This document shows, one piece after another, positions 48,814 through 57,383 of a stretch of 64,000 bases of DNA; the first letter of the stretch is position 1, and each line of letters begins with the position of its first letter. The stretch covers positions 1,860,001 through 1,924,000 of the forward strand of contig NZ_LR134525.1 of the NCBI RefSeq assembly GCF_900638555.1, read 5' to 3'. The notes under the pieces are model-generated. The model worked only from the letters and a program-made list of their open reading frames with translations, did no database searches and was not told the DNA's origin. Origin of the DNA: Neisseria meningitidis. GTDB taxonomy: Bacteria > Pseudomonadota > Gammaproteobacteria > Burkholderiales > Neisseriaceae. The translations under genes and the position numbers were made by a program.

Positions 48814-48842
48814 ATGCCGTCTGAAGCCTTTTCAGACGGCAT
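48814..48842 (-). terminator. Uptake-sequence hairpin at the end of the MNIO/sigma operon
   Basis: ATGCCGTCTGAAGCC-TTTTCAGACGGCAT directly downstream of the anti-sigma stop codon. Confidence 0.7.
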
Positions 48843-49022
48843 TTATTTTGAAGTTCTGGTTGTTTTTGCCAGTGATCTTTTGATGGTTTGAAGTTGTCTT
48901 TTATATTCACGGCAATACGGACAGAACAGCAGGTGTGTGTATATGGAAATCTTCTCGCCCGGGGTGGTTTCCCGGTCCTGATGTTTGGAAAGAAGCAGGG
49001 CGATATCGCGGCATTTTTTCAT
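48843..49022 (-). CDS. mseR: Zinc-binding anti-sigma factor (MseR-like)
   Basis: A 59-residue protein: KKCRDIALLLSKHQDRE then the zinc anti-sigma motif HLLFCPYC (HxxxCxxC). Such ZAS proteins hold an ECF sigma factor inactive and release it when zinc thiols are oxidised. The ATG at 49022 is used; an upstream in-frame start overlaps the sigma gene. It lies 5 bp after the sigma gene on the same strand. In meningococcus the corresponding protein MseR responds to singlet oxygen and oxidants. Confidence 0.85.
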   Translation of the reverse strand: MKKCRDIALLLSKHQDRETTPGEKISIYTHLLFCPYCREYKRQLQTIKRSLAKTTRTSK

Positions 49023-49027
49023 AACGT

Positions 49028-49615
49028 TTACTTCGGGTTTTCTTGGTTGAACCATTTGATTTGCAGGCATTGGCGCAATGATTCTCGGGCGCGGTGCATA
49101 ATGGTGTGGTAGTTGGACGTGCTGATACCGCACATTTGTTGTATTTCGTCGGATGAAAAACCGAGTATTTCCTTCAGGGTAAATACCCGTGCGGTGTTTT
49201 CAGGCAGGTTGTATAGGCAGCTTTGCAGAATTTTTTGGAATTCGTTGTTGTTTAATGATTTTTCCGGAGTGTTCCAATGTTGCGGCTGCCCTTCCGGCGT
49301 CCAATGCCCGTTTTGGGAAAAATGGCTTTCAAATGCTTCATCCAGTAGCTCGTCATCCAGTGCGGTAAAGACTTTCCTCTGCCTTCCGATTTGACGTAAT
49401 GCGTCAATAATTTTGTTTTTCAATATGGCAAAAAGCCAGCTGTTGACAAGTGCCCTGCCTTGAAAACTGTCGCCTGCGCTGTATGCGGACAGCAATGTTT
49501 CCTGCACTAAATCTTCAGCCAAATCAGGGTGGTCGGGCAACTGAAGCCGCGCAAAATGCAGAAGCAGTTTACGCGACTCTATTAATTCGGCATCGGTCAG
49601 GTCGGGTAGCGGCAT
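49028..49615 (-). CDS. rpoE: ECF sigma factor (sigma-E type)
   Basis: This 195-residue protein has only sigma regions 2 and 4: DLAEDLVQETLLSAYSAGDS (2.1-2.2), NSWLFAILKNKIIDALRQ (2.4) and the C-terminal HTH QMCGISTSNYHTIMHRARES. It is encoded between the DUF2063 gene and its anti-sigma. The known meningococcal sigma-E controls methionine sulphoxide reductase and this own operon; the operon layout here agrees. Confidence 0.9.
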   Translation of the reverse strand: MPLPDLTDAELIESRKLLLHFARLQLPDHPDLAEDLVQETLLSAYSAGDSFQGRALVNSWLFAILKNKIIDALRQIGRQRKVFTALDDELLDEAFESHFSQNGHWTPEGQPQHWNTPEKSLNNNEFQKILQSCLYNLPENTARVFTLKEILGFSSDEIQQMCGISTSNYHTIMHRARESLRQCLQIKWFNQENPK

Positions 49616-49636
49616 AGTATCGGGAACAAGGTAATT

Positions 49637-50383
49637 TTATGCGGATAGATGGTTTTGGCCCGGGGAATTGCCTTCCATATTTTCGGATATGGCGGACAAG
49701 GAGGGGATGATAATCCTTTGTTCAGTCCAGCCTGACCATTTCCCAAGCAAAATATTTTTCCAATTATCGTCCTCAGGCATAAATTCGACAAGGGTTTGGG
49801 CGAGGGTGTCAAACGAAAGCGCGGAGGAACCCATTATCTCCAGCAGCATCATATCGAAGCCGTCCAATGTTTGGTACATCACATCATCTTCGGCGTTTCG
49901 CCATATTAACAAGGCTGTTTCCGCTTCATGCAAATCATCGGTAACATCATATCGATATTGCCGGATAAAGGCCGCAGGGGAGGGTGTGTATTTGCTGTCA
50001 TTTGAATAATGAATGTCGGGAATATCCGGAATTTGAGCAACTTCTGCCAGCAATTGGGTATATTCAAAATCCATCAGTGCCAAAATGCCGTCTAAAAGCG
50101 GCAGGCTTTGGCAATATTGTAGGAACTCGCCGGGGATTTCTTGAAAATAGGGCGTTTGGGCGTGCGCGTCGCGGACGAAACCTTCTTTCAGACGGCTCCA
50201 TTCTTCGCTGTCAAAGTATTGCCGCGTTTCGGTATAGCAGCGGTCGATAAAGCTGTGGATATTGTTGCGTATCAGGCGGATATAGACGTTCAGGCGCTCT
50301 TGCGGCAGTCCGTCGGCGGCTTCACCCTCGCGTATGGCTTGGGCGAAACGGTGTTGGTATTGGGCGGAGATTTCAGGCTGCAC
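49637..50383 (-). CDS. hvfC: DUF2063 protein, predicted peptide-recognition partner of the MNIO enzyme (HvfC/BufC)
   Basis: A 248-residue protein beginning GTG-CAG ([20 protein letters not shown]); the GTG overlaps the upstream enzyme gene by 11 nt, so the two are coupled, and the longer open frame upstream is a shadow of that gene. The N-terminal DUF2063 helices ([20 protein letters not shown]) form a peptide-binding domain in RiPP clusters that brings the precursor to the DUF692 enzyme. No signal peptide, so modification happens in the cytoplasm before export. Confidence 0.85.
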   Translation of the reverse strand: MQPEISAQYQHRFAQAIREGEAADGLPQERLNVYIRLIRNNIHSFIDRCYTETRQYFDSEEWSRLKEGFVRDAHAQTPYFQEIPGEFLQYCQSLPLLDGILALMDFEYTQLLAEVAQIPDIPDIHYSNDSKYTPSPAAFIRQYRYDVTDDLHEAETALLIWRNAEDDVMYQTLDGFDMMLLEIMGSSALSFDTLAQTLVEFMPEDDNWKNILLGKWSGWTEQRIIIPSLSAISENMEGNSPGQNHLSA

Positions 50384-51215
50384 GGCGGTATTCCTTTCCG
50401 GCACGCGTTTGATAGTCGGCAATTTTGGCGACCTCAGCTTCGAGTTCGGCAAAAGGCGGGAAATTAAAATCGCGTTCCAATAGGGTGGGCGGAATCGTCG
50501 GCAGCTTGGCATAGGCAAGTTCGAGCAAGTCCCAAACAGTCGGCAAAACTGCCGCGCCATGTGTATCAATCAACAATTCCGGCGTTTCCACGTCATGTCC
50601 GGCAATATGGATATAGCACACGCGATCTGCGTCAACGTTTTTCAAAAAAGCCTCCGGCGACAACAGGCCGTGATTGACGGCGTTGACGTAGATATTGTTC
50701 ACGTCCAGATGAATGCCGCAATCGGCCTCACGTGCAACCGCGTTGAGGAACTCGACCTCGTTCATCTCGGCAAGCGGGGAATGCAGATAGTAGGACGTGT
50801 TTTCCACGGCGATGCGGCAGCCCAAACGGTCTTGCACTTCGCGGATACGCCGCGCCGTATGATGCACCATTTCCTCGGTAAAGGGCAGCGGCAACAAATC
50901 GTAAAGATGACCGCCGTCGTGGCAGTAGCTCAAATGGTCGGAGAAAAACGTGCAATCGTAACGGCGCATCATTTCTTTGATGCCGTCTATCAAATCAGTA
51001 TCCAGCGGTGCTTGCCCGCCCAGCGACATAGACAATCCGTGCAACGCCAGCGGCAGCCGTTCCGCCACACGGTCAAACTGTTTGCGTGCCCAGCCGCCCA
51101 TTTTCAGCCAGTTTTCCGGTGCGGCTTCGATAAAGCATATCGGGCTGTTTTCGGAAAGCGAGAGAAAGTCTTCCGCCAAGTCGCGGCGGTAGCCCAAGCC
51201 TGCGTGTTGAATCAT
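50373..51215 (-). CDS. hvfB: DUF692 multinuclear non-haem iron oxidase (MNIO; HvfB/BufB-like)
   Basis: A 280-residue TIM-barrel protein of the DUF692 family. Metal-binding and family motifs: [74 protein letters not shown] and [11 protein letters not shown]. These enzymes use iron and O2 to rework cysteines in peptide substrates. The neighbouring Cys-rich peptide gene is the predicted substrate. The ATG at 51215 is chosen because the family N-terminus begins there; the ribosome site is weak, fitting low enzyme levels relative to the peptide. Confidence 0.88.
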   Translation of the reverse strand: MIQHAGLGYRRDLAEDFLSLSENSPICFIEAAPENWLKMGGWARKQFDRVAERLPLALHGLSMSLGGQAPLDTDLIDGIKEMMRRYDCTFFSDHLSYCHDGGHLYDLLPLPFTEEMVHHTARRIREVQDRLGCRIAVENTSYYLHSPLAEMNEVEFLNAVAREADCGIHLDVNNIYVNAVNHGLLSPEAFLKNVDADRVCYIHIAGHDVETPELLIDTHGAAVLPTVWDLLELAYAKLPTIPPTLLERDFNFPPFAELEAEVAKIADYQTRAGKEYRRAA

Positions 51216-51280
51216 ATTTTTACCCGGTTCGGATGGCACAAAAGAATGATGTGCTTGTTAAAAAATCTTTGTTTGCCGTT

Positions 51281-51313
51281 AAAAAAGCCGCATTTTACTG
51301 AAAAACGCGGCTT
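51281..51313 (-). terminator. Intra-operon terminator/attenuator between peptide and enzyme genes
   Basis: On the minus strand AAGCCGC...GCGGCTT with an inner TTTT/AAAA stem is followed by six T. It lies 18 bp after the peptide gene and 66 bp before the enzyme start, so most transcripts should end after the peptide. Confidence 0.7.
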
Positions 51314-51330
51314 GGTTTGAAGGGGTGGGA

Positions 51331-51639
51331 TTATTTAGAACCGCATTTGCCTTCGCCGCATTTGCCTTCGGCAGATTTGGCCTTGGCTTTAGATGCTTTG
51401 GTGTGTTTGTGGGTTTTTTTTACGGTCGCACCGCATTTGCCCTCGCCGCATTTGCCTTCGCCTGCTTTAGAACCAGCCGCGCCGCACGAACCTTCGGCAG
51501 ATTTGGACGCGCCGCAAGAGCCATGGGCGGATTTATGAACGCCTGTTGCGTTGCTTGCCGGTTTGTTGGCAGCAACTGCACCGGCGGCCAAAGACAGGGA
51601 TAAAGCACCGGCGAGTGCGGCAGCAATGTTTTTGTTCAT
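51331..51639 (-). CDS. hvfA: Cys-rich EGKCG peptide precursor (HvfA/bufferin-like RiPP)
   Basis: A 102-residue precursor with a Sec signal peptide (MNKNIAAALAGALSLSLAAG, cleavage near AVA at 21-23), so the mature peptide is periplasmic. It contains six Cys: HGSCG (39-43), EGSCG (49-53) and two EGKCGEGKCG tandems (61-70 and 91-100), separated by a His/Lys-rich linker. In Haemophilus HvfA, EGKCG motifs are converted by HvfB/HvfC to copper-binding oxazolone/thioamide pairs; the same role is inferred here. The low-complexity, Lys/Gly/Ala-rich composition is expected of this family. Confidence 0.85.
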   Translation of the reverse strand: MNKNIAAALAGALSLSLAAGAVAANKPASNATGVHKSAHGSCGASKSAEGSCGAAGSKAGEGKCGEGKCGATVKKTHKHTKASKAKAKSAEGKCGEGKCGSK

Positions 51640-51712
51640 TTCTATTTCCTTTTCAGAATATCAAGTTAACGAGATAAGGTTGGAATGTTTAAAGTCAGAT
51701 TCCACGACTGAA

Positions 51713-52162
51713 TCAATCTTGCTTCAGACGGCATTGGGGGCAAAACCGTTTTTTCAGCAGCGTATCCAGCGACCATCCGCCCGCACCCTGGAAAAGCAGC
51801 GGGATTAATACCACGATATAAATTAAAGCCATTTTATAACCGTTGTCGCAGACATTGTAACCCGAACCGGCGTGAACCGCAGCCCAAGCGACGGCGGTAA
51901 CGACCATCAGCCCTAATGCCGACAGACGCGTTGCCAAACCCAAAAGCAACAGTACGGGCAGTAAAAGCTCCGCATACATGGCGAGATTCCAGTTTAACGC
52001 GTCCGGCAGCAAGTTGAACGGGAATGGAAACTGATCGTTGATTTCGGAAAACCAATTCTCCCCGTTCCATTTTTGCAAACCCGATTCCAAAAATTCATAT
52101 GCGGCAAACAGACGCAAAACCAGCATAGCGGATGCCGTCTGCCAAGTTGTTCCGATTTTCAT
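51713..52162 (-). CDS. hvfD: DoxX-family membrane protein of the MNIO operon (HvfD-like)
   Basis: A 149-residue DoxX protein with four hydrophobic segments (SAMLVLRLFAAYEFLESGLQK, LLLPVLLLLGLATRLSALGLM, VVTAVAWAAVHAGSG, MALIYIVVLIPLLFQGAGGW). DoxX genes regularly accompany DUF692/DUF2063 peptide clusters, where they may transfer electrons or help export; the exact role is not known. It is the first gene of the leftward operon, with an ECF-like promoter upstream. Confidence 0.82.
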   Translation of the reverse strand: MKIGTTWQTASAMLVLRLFAAYEFLESGLQKWNGENWFSEINDQFPFPFNLLPDALNWNLAMYAELLLPVLLLLGLATRLSALGLMVVTAVAWAAVHAGSGYNVCDNGYKMALIYIVVLIPLLFQGAGGWSLDTLLKKRFCPQCRLKQD

Positions 52163-52196
52163 AAGTGTTCCTGTTTTGGTTCTGTTGATACCCCAT

Positions 52197-52224
52197 TAGA
52201 CGGATTTTGTCGGAAAAACTGACA
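52197..52224 (-). promoter_or_regulatory. Candidate ECF sigma promoter of the MNIO operon
   Basis: On the minus strand TGTCAG (52219-52224) and CGTCTA (52197-52202) are 16 bp apart, 35 bp before the doxX ATG. CGTC is the typical ECF -10 core. Autoregulation by the sigma factor of the operon is inferred. Confidence 0.45.
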
Positions 52225-52406
52225 CCCGGCAGCCAATGATTTAACAAGTTAATGAATATAAAAAGAAAGTATTTTGATGGAAAGGAAGGGAAAAAGGCGG
52301 GATATTTGGATAACGGCGGTGTTGTGAGATAATTCCCACCTTGGATAGTATGCCTTCAAATATAATTTCCGTAAAGGAAAAAAAGAAATATTAATTTTGA
52401 TGATGA

Positions 52407-52452
52407 CTTAACAAAGCCCCCATTTGCTTGGCTGTCAAAGGGGGTTGTTAAG
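52407..52452 (+). other. Long hairpin in the leader of the patatin gene
   Basis: CTTAACAA-AG-CCCCC-A-TTTG pairs with CAAA-GGGGG-TTGTTAAG around a 9-nt loop, about 17 bp in all, 51 bp before the start codon. A short T5 run follows 20 nt later, so it may be an attenuator or a regulatory RNA structure. Confidence 0.5.
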
Positions 52453-52503
52453 AAAAGCAATCCCTCTTTTTGACGGGGTGCGATATATAAAGGAATGGAA
52501 AAT

Positions 52504-53397
52504 ATGGTAACGTTTTCAAAAATCAGACCGCTTTTGGCAATCGCCGCCGCCGCGTTGCTTGCCGCCTGCGGCACGGCGGGAAATAATGCTGCCCGCAAGC
52601 CGGTGCAAACCGCCAAACCCGCCGCAGTGGTCGGTTTGGCACTCGGTGGCGGCGCATCTAAAGGATTTGCCCATGTAGGTATTATTAAGGTTTTGAAAGA
52701 AAACGGTATTCCTGTGAAGGTGGTTACCGGCACATCGGCAGGTTCGATAGTCGGCAGCCTTTTTGCATCGGGTATGTCGCCCGACCGCCTCGAATTGGAA
52801 GCCGAAATTTTAGGTAAAACCGATTTGGTCGATTTAACCTTGTCCACCAGTGGTTTTATCAAAGGCGAAAAGCTGCAAAATTACATCAACCGAAAAGTCG
52901 GCGGCAGGCGGATTCAGCAGTTTCCCATCAAATTTGCCGCCGTTGCTACTGATTTTGAAACCGGCAAGGCCGTCGCTTTCAATCAAGGGAATGCCGGGCA
53001 GGCTGTGCGCGCTTCCGCCGCCATTCCCAATGTGTTCCAACCCGTTATCATCGGCAGGCATACATATGTTGACGGCGGTCTGTCGCAGCCCGTGCCCGTC
53101 AGTGCCGCCCGGCGGCAGGGGGCGAATTTCGTGATTGCCGTCGATATTTCCGCCCGTCCGAGCAAAAACATCAGCCAAGGCTTCTTCTCTTATCTCGATC
53201 AGACGCTGAACGTAATGAGCGTTTCCGCGTTGCAAAATGAGTTGGGGCAGGCGGATGTGGTTATCAAACCGCAGGTTTTGGATTTGGGTGCAGTCGGCGG
53301 ATTCGATCAGAAAAAACGCGCCATCCGGTTGGGTGAGGAGGCAGCACGTGCCGCATTGCCTGAAATCAAACGCAAACTGGCGGCATACCGTTATTGA
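52504..53397 (+). CDS. Patatin-like phospholipase lipoprotein (RssA-like)
   Basis: A 297-residue lipoprotein (MVTFSKIRPLLAIAAAALLAAC, then the patatin domain). It has the oxyanion Gly loop LALGGGASKGFAHVG, the nucleophile GTSAGSIVG and catalytic Asp in YVDGGLSQPVP, so hydrolase activity on phospholipid acyl chains is likely. The ATG at 52504 is spaced 9 nt from AAAGGA; the ATG at 52495 directly abuts it. Divergent from the MNIO operon. Confidence 0.88.
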   Translation: MVTFSKIRPLLAIAAAALLAACGTAGNNAARKPVQTAKPAAVVGLALGGGASKGFAHVGIIKVLKENGIPVKVVTGTSAGSIVGSLFASGMSPDRLELEAEILGKTDLVDLTLSTSGFIKGEKLQNYINRKVGGRRIQQFPIKFAAVATDFETGKAVAFNQGNAGQAVRASAAIPNVFQPVIIGRHTYVDGGLSQPVPVSAARRQGANFVIAVDISARPSKNISQGFFSYLDQTLNVMSVSALQNELGQADVVIKPQVLDLGAVGGFDQKKRAIRLGEEAARAALPEIKRKLAAYRY

Positions 53398-53499
53398 CGC
53401 TATGCCGTCCGAACGTGTTTCCAGAAGGCTTTATCCATAGAAAAAAATACCCGAATCCCGTACAATACGCCCCTAAAATTTTGAAAGAACAAAAGAATC

Positions 53500-54603
53500 A
53501 TGGAAGCCGAAGTAATCAACCAGCTCAACAATACCCTGAATGATTTGGAAAAGCGCAGCGAAGACATCCGAGTTTATATGGATTATCAGGGTAAGAAAGA
53601 CCGATTGGAAGAAGTTATCGGTCTTTCCGAAGACCCCGAACTTTGGAACGACCCGAAACGCGCCCAAGAAATCGGCAAAGAGCGCAAAATCCTCGAAGGC
53701 ATCGTGTTGACGCTCGACAACATCGCGACGGGCATCGAAGACAACCGCATGCTGATTGAAATGACCGTCGAAGAAAACGACGAAGAAGGTTTTGCCGCCG
53801 TGCAGGAAGATGTGGCGGGGCTGGAAAAACAGATGGCGGATTTGGAGTTCAAACGGATGTTCAACCAGCCCGCCGACCCGAACAACTGCTTTATCGACAT
53901 CACCGCAGGCGCGGGCGGTACGGAAGCGGAAGACTGGGCGGGTATGCTGTTCCGTATGTACAGCCGCTACGCCGAGCGCAAAGGCTTCAAAATCGAAATC
54001 CTCGAAGAAGACGACGGCGAAATCGCGGGCATCAACCGCGCGACTATCCGAGTGGAAGGCGAATACGCCTATGGTTTGCTGCGTACCGAAACCGGCGTTC
54101 ACCGCTTGGTGCGCTATTCACCGTTTGACTCGAACAACAAACGCCATACTTCGTTTGCCTCCGTGTTCGTTTACCCTGAAATCGATGATTCCATTGAAAT
54201 CGAAATCAACCCCGCCGATTTGCGTATCGACACCTATCGCGCATCGGGCGCGGGCGGTCAGCACATCAACAAAACCGACTCCGCCGTGCGTATTACCCAC
54301 GAGCCGACGGGGATTGTGGTGCAATGTCAAAACGACCGTTCGCAACACGCCAACAAAGCCGCCGCGATGGAAATGTTGAAGTCCAAACTGTATGAATTGG
54401 AAATGCGCAAACGCAACGAAGAGAAACAGGCGTTGGAAGAAGGTAAATCCGATGTAGGTTGGGGCAGCCAAATCCGTTCGTACGTCTTGGACTCCTCACG
54501 CATTAAAGACTTGCGCACAGGCTACGAAGTCGGCAACACCAAAGCCGTATTGGACGGCGACTTGGACGGCTTTATCGAAGCCAGCCTGAAACAGGGCGTG
54601 TAG
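53500..54603 (+). CDS. prfB: Peptide chain release factor 2
   Basis: RF2 (367 residues) releases peptides at UGA and UAA. It has the stop-recognition SPF motif ([15 protein letters not shown]) and the catalytic GGQ in [21 protein letters not shown]. Unlike many bacterial prfB genes the frame is continuous: no in-frame TGA with a programmed +1 shift occurs near codon 25. The stop is TAG. Confidence 0.96.
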   Translation: MEAEVINQLNNTLNDLEKRSEDIRVYMDYQGKKDRLEEVIGLSEDPELWNDPKRAQEIGKERKILEGIVLTLDNIATGIEDNRMLIEMTVEENDEEGFAAVQEDVAGLEKQMADLEFKRMFNQPADPNNCFIDITAGAGGTEAEDWAGMLFRMYSRYAERKGFKIEILEEDDGEIAGINRATIRVEGEYAYGLLRTETGVHRLVRYSPFDSNNKRHTSFASVFVYPEIDDSIEIEINPADLRIDTYRASGAGGQHINKTDSAVRITHEPTGIVVQCQNDRSQHANKAAAMEMLKSKLYELEMRKRNEEKQALEEGKSDVGWGSQIRSYVLDSSRIKDLRTGYEVGNTKAVLDGDLDGFIEASLKQGV

Positions 54604-54613
54604 TTTAGGCTGT

Positions 54614-54652
54614 ATGCCGTCTGAAACCTGTACCGTTTCAGACGGCATTTTT
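54614..54652 (+). terminator. Uptake-sequence hairpin after prfB
   Basis: ATGCCGTCTGAAAC...GTTTCAGACGGCATTTTT, 10 nt after the stop. Confidence 0.7.
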
Positions 54653-54663
54653 GCGTTTCGTGT

Positions 54664-54669
54664 TATAAT
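54664..54669 (+). promoter_or_regulatory. -10 box of rnpB
   Basis: TGTTATAAT, an extended -10, about 15 bp before the RNA start. Confidence 0.6.
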
Positions 54670-54682
54670 CCGCGCCGCACAC

Positions 54683-55036
54683 GGGACGGGCAGACAGTCG
54701 CCGCGTATCGCGTAAGGCATACGGGGAGGAAAGTCCGGGCTCCGCAGGGTAGAATGCCGGTTAACGGCCGGGCGCGGTAACGCGACGGAAAGTGGAACAG
54801 AAAGCAAAACCGCCGATGGCTGCTTTGGCAGCACAGGCAAGGGTGAAAAGGTGCGGTAAGGGCGCACCGCGCATTTGGTAACAATATGCGGCAGGCCAAA
54901 CCCCATTCGGAGCAAGACCAAACAGAACGCAATGACGCTGCCCGCCGAGCGTTCGGGTAGGTTGCTTGAGCATACCGGCAACGGTATGCCTAGAGGAATG
55001 ACTGTCCGAGACAGAACCCGGCTTACCGCCTGTCCG
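54683..55036 (+). ncRNA. rnpB: RNase P RNA
   Basis: The catalytic RNA that matures tRNA 5' ends. Universally conserved parts are present: GAGGAAAGTCCGGGCTCC (P4 5' strand region, about 54726-54743), GGGTGAAAAGGTGCGGTAAG, and AGAGGAATGACTGTCC...ACAGAACCCGGCTTA (CR V/P4 3' strand, about 54993-55025). Terminal helix P1 pairs GGACGGGC near 54684 with GCCTGTCC near 55028-55035. Ends are approximate. Confidence 0.93.
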
Positions 55037-55053
55037 GTGTGCATCCGACAGGC

Positions 55054-55096
55054 AAATGCCGTCTGAAACCTGAAATATGGTTCAGACGGCATTTTT
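55054..55096 (+). terminator. Terminator of rnpB (uptake-sequence hairpin)
   Basis: AAATGCCGTCTGAAACC...GGTTCAGACGGCATTTTT with T5, 18 nt after the RNA. Confidence 0.75.
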
Positions 55097-55112
55097 ATTT
55101 AGGTTGTGTTTT

Positions 55113-55267
55113 TATAGTGGATTAACAAAAACCGGTACGGCGTTGCCTCGCCTTAGCTCAAAGAGAACGATTCTCTAAGGTGCTGAAGCACCAAGTGAAT
55201 CGGTTCCGTACTGTTTGTACTGTCTGCGGCTTCGTCGCCTTGTCCTGATTTTTGTTAATCCACTATA
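55113..55267. repeat. Correia element (full length)
   Basis: 155 bp, TATAGTGGATTAAC...GTTAATCCACTATA, downstream of rnpB. The next 200 bp to the transporter gene show no gene, only a G7 run (about 55423) and a hairpin. Confidence 0.95.
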
Positions 55268-55474
55268 TATTCCGTTGATGCAGCACTAATTTAGTCGGAT
55301 AAAATGCCTTTTACTCAATAGAACCGGTTTCCGCCCAAGCGGAAATAAACGGCTATTTCCCTTGCAAACAGACGGAATCAGTCAGATATTTAAATGACAA
55401 TCGGCAGGCTGCCTTCCGGTTGGGGGGGAGCCTGTCCTGTCGGGTGGAAACGGTTTGGTTTCATTATGCGGAAA

Positions 55475-55503
55475 AATGCCGTCTGAAGGGTTTAGACGGC
55501 ATC
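55475..55503 (-). terminator. Short uptake-sequence hairpin after the peptide transporter gene
   Basis: AAATGCCGTCTGAAGGGTTTAGACGGCAT, just beyond the stop at 55514. Confidence 0.55.
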
Positions 55504-55513
55504 GGGGCGGGAC

Positions 55514-56970
55514 TTAGTCTGTGCCTTCGAGCATTTTGTTCAATTTGGGGACGAGCAGGAGCAGCAGGAAGCCTGTGGCTGCGCCGATGTAGAACAGCAG
55601 CCGATAGAAGCCGATTTCGTCGCCCGCCTGATAGCCTTTTTCAAACAATACGCCGCCCAAAGTGAAGCCTAATGAAAAGGCAAGGAAATTAAGGGCGACC
55701 ATTTGGGTTTTGAATAAAGGCGGTGCGATTTTGGTGGAGATGGACAGCGCAATCGGGGAAATCATCAGTTCGCCTATCGTGATGGCAAGGACAATCAGTG
55801 CGAAAACCGCAATAGGCATCGGCGTGCCGGCGGAAATAAAGGGGACGAATCCCAAAAACGACGCGCCGGTAACAAATACCGCCATAGCGAATTTCAGCGG
55901 GGTTTTGGGCTGTTTGCGCCCCATTTTTGTCCACATTGCCGCCATAAGTCCGGAAAACAGGATGACCCACAGGCTTTGCATAGAATCTTTCCAAGCGACG
56001 GGTACGGTAAACGAACCGATGGTGCGGTTGACGGTTTCGTCGAAATAGACGGTTGCCACGGTGTAAATCTGAAACCAGACCGCCCAAAACATACAGATGG
56101 TCAGGAAAAGCGGGATGTAGGCGATGATGTGCCGCTTGTTGTCGGAACTGACGCGGGGGTTGGTCAGCAGCCGGGTAAAATAGACGATGACGGCAAGGAT
56201 GACGGTAGATAGGAGGATGCCGGAGAAATTGTCGAGGTTGACAAGCCCGGTTTTGATGGCGGTTGCAAGTGCGGCGATGAGGGCGATGCCGACGGCGGCC
56301 GCAGTTTTGCCCTGTCCTTTTGAAAGCGGATGGGGGACGGTGGGGTGGGGCAGGTTTTTACGTCCCAAGGAATAACGCCACAAGCCGAATGCCATACCGA
56401 CCGCCGCCGCGCCGAAACCATAATGGAAACCGATGTTTTCCTGCAGCAGGCCGGTCAGCAGCGGGCTTAGGAAGCCGCCGATATTGATGGCGATGTAGAA
56501 AATGGAAAATCCCGCATCGCGCAGCGGGCGCATTTCGTCCTGTTCGTATAATGCGCCCACCATAGAACTGGCCGTAGATTTCACACCGCCGCTGCCCAAT
56601 GCGATGAATATCAGCCCGATTAAAAGGCCGTACAGGCCCGGGGCGGCGGCAAGGACGATGTGTCCGAGCATCACGACGATGCCCGAGAGGAAGAGGGTCT
56701 TTTCCGCACCCCATACGCGGTCGGCAAACCACGCGCCCAAAATGGTGGACAGGTACACGCTGCCGCTGTATGCGCCGACAATGCCGCCGGCGAGGGTTTT
56801 GTCTATGCCCAAGCCGCCTTTGTCGGCGGTGTAGTAGAGGTAAATCAGCAGGATGCCCTGCATTCCGTAAAATGAAAAACGTTCCCACAATTCGATATGG
56901 AAGAGGGTGGAAAGCTGGAAGGGGTGGCCGAAGAATGTTTTTCTCCGGTGCGGGCGGGATGCCGGGACAT
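55514..56970 (-). pseudogene. POT-family oligopeptide:proton symporter, frameshifted near its N-terminus
   Basis: From HPFQLSTLFHIELWERFSFYG onward the frame encodes a full POT/PTR transporter (about 12 helices; ELWERFSFYGMQGILLIYLY and GSGGVKSTASSMVGALY are family motifs). The expected ATG (56970, AGGAG 8 nt upstream) is in another frame: MSRHPARTGEK then shifts at an A5 run (plus strand T5, 56938-56942). One extra A would give GEKTFFGHPFQLS and a 485-residue protein. A TTG at 56890 could restart but would cut into the first helix. It is therefore off in this sequence, by mutation or by phase variation. Confidence 0.75.
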
Positions 56971-57218
56971 AAAGGTTCTCCTAAAAGATTTTCTCTCAAT
57001 ACCGTCTGAAACGGATGCGGACGGCAGCGGTGTTTTTTGTATGAAAATCGGTTTTTAACCAATATTTTCAATCTTTGTCAAACGATGCGCTGCCGTTTTT
57101 GCGGTCGAATGTTTTTATATTTGTTTCAATTCAACGGATTGTATTTTAGAGGACGTGTTCCGATACGGCGCGGGTAAAGCCTTTTCAGTCAAGCGACTTA
57201 TCCGATAGGGCGGTTTTT

Positions 57219-57373
57219 TATAGTGGATTAACAAAAACCAGTACGGCGTTGCCTCGCCTTAGCTCAAAGAGAACGATTCTCTAAGGTGCTGAAGCACCAA
57301 GTGAATTGGTTCCGTACTGTTTGTACTGTCTGCGGCTTCGCCGCCTTGTCCTGATTTTTGTTAATCCGCTATA
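57219..57373. repeat. Correia element (full length)
   Basis: 155 bp ending 10 bp before the IS1106-type element. A weak uptake-sequence inverted repeat at about 57002-57025 and no gene occupy the rest of 56971-57218. Confidence 0.95.
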
Positions 57374-57383
57374 AAGACCGTCG

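Noticed and set aside
48729..48827. Short open frame (MEEYAAFEACIMDELP...) of about 32 codons
   Set aside because: Ends within an uptake-sequence hairpin, no clear ribosome site, no similarity recognised; too weak to call.
55418..55432. G7 run downstream of rnpB as a phase-variation tract
   Set aside because: It lies in a gene-free stretch between a CREE and a convergent gene end, not in a promoter or coding frame.
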